From positions 460,843 through 524,842 of the forward strand of contig VKON01000207.1 of the NCBI GenBank assembly GCA_009741485.1: DNA of 64,000 nucleotides. The letters run 5' to 3'. Positions 59,737 through 64,000 of the stretch are shown here, piece by piece. A model generated the notes under the pieces. The model had not been told where the DNA came from. It saw only the letters and a list, made by a program, of their open reading frames with translations, and searched no databases. The DNA comes from Malurus cyaneus samueli. Its lineage: Eukaryota; Chordata; Aves; Passeriformes; Maluridae. A program made the translations under genes and the position numbers. Each line of letters starts with the position of its first letter. Within the stretch, counting starts at the first letter, position 1.

Positions 59737-60483
59737 TCGGTTGCTGAGTTATTAAAAGACCAAGAAACAGCGGTGACTGCAAAAGAGGAAGTAGGCAGCT
59801 CGACAAAAGAGGAAGTTGCCCCTGAGACGGACTTTGCTCAAATGGACACGAATGCGGAAATAACAGCTCCCAAGAGAGAGTGCGGACCTGCTTGCTGGCC
59901 ACATCTCTATCCAACGCTGCCTCCTCCAGGGACTGTAGTTCCACAGGACACTCCTCTGCCTGATGGTTCTATGGAGGACTCAGAAGATGAGTTGCCTACC
60001 CCTGACAGCTATGCAACAAACATCCCACAAGAATCCTCAGGCACTTCAGAAACAGTAGCCAAACTGAGCAAACATCTTGAGGAAGCGATGAGGCTTTTGG
60101 ACGAACGGGTGGGGAGAGCCTTGTCGCTAATAGAGGAGAAGACCCAGAGGAGTACAGAAATTGGAGTGCAGAAAGGGCGGGTGCAGTCGGCCCAGCAGGT
60201 GATGCAATGGGTCACACGGCAAGCATCACTCCCAGAACTGCCTGCACCTGTTGAGGCATCAGCACCTCCACCTCCATATGCAATATCGCCACGGGGCCAC
60301 TGCTGGTCTGGAATCATCCAAAATGCCATTTTAGAAGACAGCTGGCAGACAGCAGAGAATATTGCCTGCCCAATCCTATATGATCTACAAGAGCCTCACT
60401 ATGAACAGCATGACTGGAAAATTTTACAACAGACTCTGGCAACCCTCCCAAAGGGTGCTGAGGTTGGAGACATGCTAGAATGA
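59737..60483 (+). pseudogene. gag middle fragment (to start of capsid)
   Basis: A 248-codon segment open from just after a TGA (59,734-59,736) to TGA at 60,481-60,483; it has no ATG at its head because it is an internal piece of gag. It begins with acidic E/D/P-rich sequence, continues with a likely coiled coil (KLSKHLEEAMRLLDERV), then APPPPY, a PPxY-type late-budding motif, and ends in a capsid-like start containing HDWKILQQ. This is the order of matrix-linker, late domain and capsid in ERVK gag. Capsid is cut after about 60 residues by the stop. It is the longest plausible coding remnant of the window. Confidence 0.75.
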
Positions 60484-60860
60484 GAAATTAGGGCCATGCA
60501 ACAAGAACAGGGGCAAGTCATGGCAAGCTGATAGCCGCAGCCATGAAACCAACTACACAACTCCTTGCTGCCGCAGTAATTCGCCTTGGAAAAGGCAATG
60601 CTTCGGCAACTCTGAGCACCTGTGTAATGACATTCAGCAGGCTGGCCAAACAAATGGGCACAGGTTGAATCCCCAGATGGATCCCTGCGGACATTCGGAG
60701 CGGAGCACCACTTTGAGCCTGGGAACAGCCAGAGGAAGTGTATCGCTGTCGGGGAGAAAATGCCCACGTTGTCGGGGAGATTGTTGCTGCAGCTCCATGT
60801 GGGGGTTGTACAACCTTTTTAATGAGGAAGCTGGAGTATTGATGTAACTGTGGTGTTTTA
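60484..60860 (+). pseudogene. gag 3' part (capsid/nucleocapsid), frames broken
   Basis: Gag-like composition continues after the stop in changing frames. Around 60,735-60,795 the DNA shows closely spaced TGT/TGC codons and a CAC in different frames, suggestive of a ruined zinc-knuckle region, with stops and frameshifts between. A 60-codon frame (60,665-60,847) is one of these pieces. Function is lost. Confidence 0.5.
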
Positions 60861-62784
60861 CATAGTCATTGATTGCAGTGCCATAAGCAGAAAATAATCC
60901 TGGAAAGGTTTTTGTGTAGCAGCTTTGCTAGATTCCATCCCTTGGTGTGCCAAGGGCGGATTGATGACCTGACATTTAGTGTCTTGGAGGTCGGGCGTAA
61001 ATGGCTATGGATTTTAAGGCGTTAGTCTAAGTGGTGGGCTTTATTAAAGAGGTTCTTTACAGCGGGTCATCGGCCAGAGTAAGAGGATGCGATGGTGTTA
61101 GAAGTGAGAATGGTCCGATGATGCTCCTTGAGACAACAGTGCTATGTGGTTCTTAACTAGGGCTTAGTTTAAAATTAGATCGGCTAGAACTAGAATCAGC
61201 CTACTTACCTCAAATTTATAATTTTCCGAGGGCAGAATATGTGGGTCACCTGGTGGTAAATTTGTGTATACTGGGCAACATACTTTGTTCTGGTGGCAAC
61301 CCCAGCGCAAAGTCAGCTTCTTTGTCATACACTGTTTTTTAATTTGCACTCCCCATCTGACATAGATTTGAAGATACGCAATACAAGCAGTGGTCAATTA
61401 CAGACAACACCATTTGATGTGAATTGGCACGGACTAACAATAGCTTGCAGCAGCCAAATTATTATGCGGGCTGAATCACACGCTGCATCGGTATACCCCA
61501 GAAATTAGAGTTTTATGCTGTGCTACTCAAAAAATGTAGTGCTATTGCCTCTTTCATTTTGCGAAGGACCGCATACTAACAGATGAATCTCACCAATGTT
61601 ATTCCATAACGGTATCTTGGACAAAGGGCTGTACAAATTGTGGCAAGCGCCAACTCTGTATATTGCCAAAGTACACAAGTTTTCAAATGAGCGTATTTGT
61701 ATGAACCTCCTTAGAGCAGATATCGAGAGGGAGCAAATTAGGAAATATGGGTTTAAATACACACCTAAAGCACATAGACCGGTACAGCCAATCCACCACG
61801 CGGAATTTTTCTAATTTTTGGTGGTAGAGACAGGGAGTTGGTCTGCCGCGTACCAGTCACCACCACATTTTGCGAGTGCGCCTTGTTCATTGTGGGTCAA
61901 ACCTCACAATGTTTACCCCTCTACACCTGAAAGCTCATTTACGAGTAATCCATTGAGTGGAACATTAAGAGTACGTTCCAATTCCGACGAGGCAGCTTGT
62001 CGAATCGTCTACATACATATGGGAGAGTCTCCAAGTTTGCGCGGATATGATGCTATCTTTAACTACATACAATTGATATAGACTTACACCCCAACGACGT
62101 TAGCTAAATGTCCCGGTCTTTGTTGTCTAACGTACTGCTCGCAGGCAATAACTCGGCACCTTAGAGATGATATACCATTACCAAGCTTGCGTCTGTTGAA
62201 AGCCAACAAGCTAGCTAAATCTAACGTTCTTACATATGGATTACTGCATTGTTGAGAGATAGCGCGGTAATGCAGCACACTGATATATCGGGCACTGCCC
62301 AATGTATTACAAAAATAGGCCGGCTTTATTAGTACCTTTAGGATGTGTGTGGTACCGTTACAGACTTTAGCACACCGATACAGTGGATGGGAAGAATGTG
62401 AGACATTGCAGAATATCGGGCTCGTATGCAATAGCTCTTATCTCTGAATCATTACTCAGTCTATTTCACAAATGAACTAATTACACACTTAAATTGCAAC
62501 AAACATGCATACACATTGGAATAAACCTGCGCGATGATCCCTCTTCTACTGTAGGTACTGCCTGGTCCTGCGAGTTCTAGCACGTGTAGGGGCGCGCCAA
62601 AACTGAACGGTAGGCCTTACCGTACCCATCAGCCACCTCTTACCTCGGCTTGGCACGGTTTACCCTGCAAGAGTGGTTGAGTGCAAGACTTAGGGCTAGA
62701 TCGCATACTCTTAAGTTATTGTCTTTTATTGGGCTAAAGGTATGTAATAGGCTTGGCACTGATTGTAATCATGAACAATGACAA
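60861..62784 (+). other. Degraded or corrupted provirus interior
   Basis: About 1.9 kb sits where pro, pol and env should be, but no protease, polymerase or envelope motif can be read in any frame. The base composition shifts to an almost random, CpG-bearing texture (for example GTGCGAGTGCGCC, TTCCGACGAGGC), very like the corrupted stretch at 29,890-31,560. It may be error-laden consensus rather than evolved sequence. Confidence 0.55.
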
Positions 62785-62976
62785 ATGTCTGGCACTCTAT
62801 CACAAATCGGTTACTCAGAGCAGATCATAGAACAAGCCTGGCTTTGCAAAAAGAAACGGGAAATTGTAGACGAATGGCTGAGAGACCAAGGACATGTATA
62901 TGAAGCCTATGTGCACAATCCAGGCTTCTGTAACCTTGAAGTGTCCTTGAAGGAAGAACAAGAAGAAGCAAAGTAA
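62785..62976 (+). CDS. Open frame running from provirus interior into 3' LTR U3
   Basis: ATG at 62,785 opens 63 codons to TAA at 62,974-62,976. The frame crosses the polypurine tract and continues 36 codons into U3, containing VDEWLRDQGHVYEAYV and a K/E-rich tail ending in EEAK. The U3 part is open in the 5' LTR too, with two amino-acid differences (A/T and Q/K). It may be the C-terminus of an envelope or accessory gene overlapping the LTR, as happens in betaretroviruses. The upstream part is lost in the degraded interior, and I know no matching protein. Expression today is doubtful. Confidence 0.35.
   Translation: MSGTLSQIGYSEQIIEQAWLCKKKREIVDEWLRDQGHVYEAYVHNPGFCNLEVSLKEEQEEAK
62848..62863 (+). 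promoter_or_regulatory. Polypurine tract of ERVK-type provirus
   Basis: AAAAAGAAACGGGAAA, broken by one C, lies one base before the TG start of the 3' LTR, as expected for the plus-strand primer. Confidence 0.7.
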
Positions 62977-63243
62977 TGTAGCAATCAAGAAAAGAAGATT
63001 TTGAATGGGATACAGAACTGCTGAATCAATTAAAAGTATGCTTGCTTAGCTATATGTGCCACTTGCTTTTGAACCAATAAGAACTTATTAATGCCGCTTG
63101 GACACTGATGTTTAGCCAATCATAGTAATTAACACAGCGCACAGTAGCTTGGAATTGATACATATGTTCGACCCTCAGACAGAATAAACGGAGTTCCACG
63201 ATAACTCTATGAGTGTGTGTGGTTCATTCCGGTAGCTCCCTAT
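62865..63243 (+). mobile_element. 3' LTR of ERVK-type provirus
   Basis: 379 bp, starting TGTAGACGAATGGCTGAG and ending GCTCCCTAT, uninterrupted. CCAAT box near 63,113 and AATAAA at 63,183-63,188. It shows the original sequence of the site where LTR B entered the 5' LTR. ATTTCT follows at 63,244-63,249. Confidence 0.9.
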
Positions 63244-63249
63244 ATTTCT

Positions 63250-63278
63250 CTCTGAAAACCTTGTCTCGAATCGAGGCA
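63250..63278 (+). mobile_element. ERVL-type solo LTR A, last 29 bases
   Basis: CTCTGAAAACCTTGTCTCG..GAGGCA matches the end of LTR B (CTCTGAAAACGCTGTCTC..GAGACA), closing LTR A with CA. CTTCT at 63,279-63,283 repeats 57,176-57,180. Confidence 0.85.
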
Positions 63279-63283
63279 CTTCT

Positions 63284-64000
63284 GTATTTGAGCATTCTAA
63301 ACTATTCTATATCTGGGATGCTTTTTTCTGAGGAATGAAAGTTTCTTCTGAGTATTCATTGAGACATTTCCAGCAAAATCAGTTCCTGAATAGAAGTTAA
63401 TCAAACATCAAAATATGCAAAATCTGTCGTGCAAAGTATGTCATTTTTTTAAAAGCAAATGGAGGCATAAGGTAACAGAGTGTTTTGTGCAATCTTGCTC
63501 AAATGTTATAATTTTCCTACAAAATTCTGTAGAAGTGAAAGACGGTCTGGAACAATTCCATTAGTGCTGCCTTCACAGCAACTCATTTCCACCTTGTTGT
63601 ACCAGCTGAAATGTCCCCCAAACAGGAGCCAAGCAGTACTTGGAGCCATCAGCTTGCCTCTTCTTCTGATCTCCTAGGTCTTATCTTACTGAAGCCTTCC
63701 ATATTGCGGAGGTCTTCAATTATTTGTCAATGGCATCTTCAAAAGTTACTAACACTGTTGCTTGCTGAAGAGAGTAACTGTTAATCCCCAAGAGAAATAT
63801 TTTCTCTACCAGTACTTCTATTCCTTTTTTCCTGGTGTTGGAATTATGATTTGTGGCATTTCATAAAACACTTTGGTAGTCTGTGAGATATCACTTCCAG
63901 CTGTGATTCAGTAACACAGTAGTAGACTTACTTCAGAACTTCTCATTCACCCAAAACTTCGATAACTTTTTAAACAGTGGTGGGGTGGAGAGAGAGAAAC
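63284..64000. other. Plain flank, no gene seen
   Basis: AT-rich unique DNA. A 65-codon frame at 63,480-63,677 has no domain and no splice context. Nothing else is recognised. Confidence 0.6.

Larger units (their letters stand above)
57977..63243 (+). mobile_element. ERVK-type provirus, internally deleted
   Basis: The order is 5' LTR, primer-binding site, leader, gag, a degraded middle, polypurine tract, 3' LTR. ATTTCT at 57,971-57,976 and 63,244-63,249 is the 6-bp target duplication typical of ERVK. The internal part is about 3.75 kb, too short for full gag-pro-pol-env; no reverse transcriptase, integrase or envelope motif was seen. The two LTRs differ at about 17 sites by eye over roughly 380 bp, so the insertion is not recent (unless base errors add to this). 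It lies inside LTR A and is itself interrupted by LTR B. Not capable of producing virus. Confidence 0.85.

Overview
The window looks like bird nuclear DNA, most likely from a songbird. It is AT-rich and CpG-poor. It carries CR1 retrotransposon 3' ends (the antisense form opens with 'CATAGAATCA' and a 'GAGTTGGAAGGGACC' block) and several LTR families of the ERVL/ERVK kind that are common in passerine genomes. I found no host protein exon, tRNA, rRNA, CRISPR array or operon. The long open frames I examined lie in LTRs, simple repeats or retroviral relics. The species and chromosome cannot be told from the sequence alone.

Layout. (1) 1-16,207 is ordinary intergenic or intronic DNA with one complete solo LTR (13,004-13,719, 5-bp target duplication), a perfect 18-bp-stem hairpin (1,283-1,326) and a few stretches that look like conserved non-coding DNA. 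(2) 16,208-19,885 ends a contig: a 278-bp inverted repeat encloses an ERVL-type LTR fragment and a minus-strand, heavily deleted alpharetrovirus-like provirus with LTRs, primer-binding site, splice donor, gag start and polypurine tract. (3) 19,886-19,910 is a 25-N assembly gap. (4) 19,911-46,361 is one giant inverted repeat of two ~12-kb arms around a ~2-kb spacer (about 32,250-34,222). The same CR1s, LTRs, poly-A/T run, 75-bp tandem duplication and ~0.4-kb purine/pyrimidine tract occur in mirror order. (5) 46,362-57,180 is ordinary DNA with a decayed CR1 ORF1 relic and one ERVL-type LTR on the minus strand. (6) 57,181-63,278 is a three-level nest of retroviral insertions: an ERVL-type solo LTR split by an ERVK-type provirus, whose own 5' LTR is split by a second ERVL-type LTR. 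All three have target duplications. (7) 63,284-64,000 is plain flank.

The most important observation is that the giant inverted repeat begins at the first base after the gap, and its arms differ largely by single-base homopolymer indels. One stretch of the left arm (about 29,890-31,560) is a badly corrupted copy of its partner. This fits an unpolished fold-back assembly artefact at a contig end better than an old biological palindrome, although a young real palindrome is not excluded. The smaller fold-back on the other side of the gap points the same way.

I see no evidence of a new multi-gene system. The points of real biological interest are the nested LTR history, an open frame running through the polypurine tract into the U3 of the ERVK element, U3 repeats in the alpharetrovirus-like LTR, and the 373-396 base uninterrupted purine/pyrimidine tract that seems to have grown from the end of an LTR.
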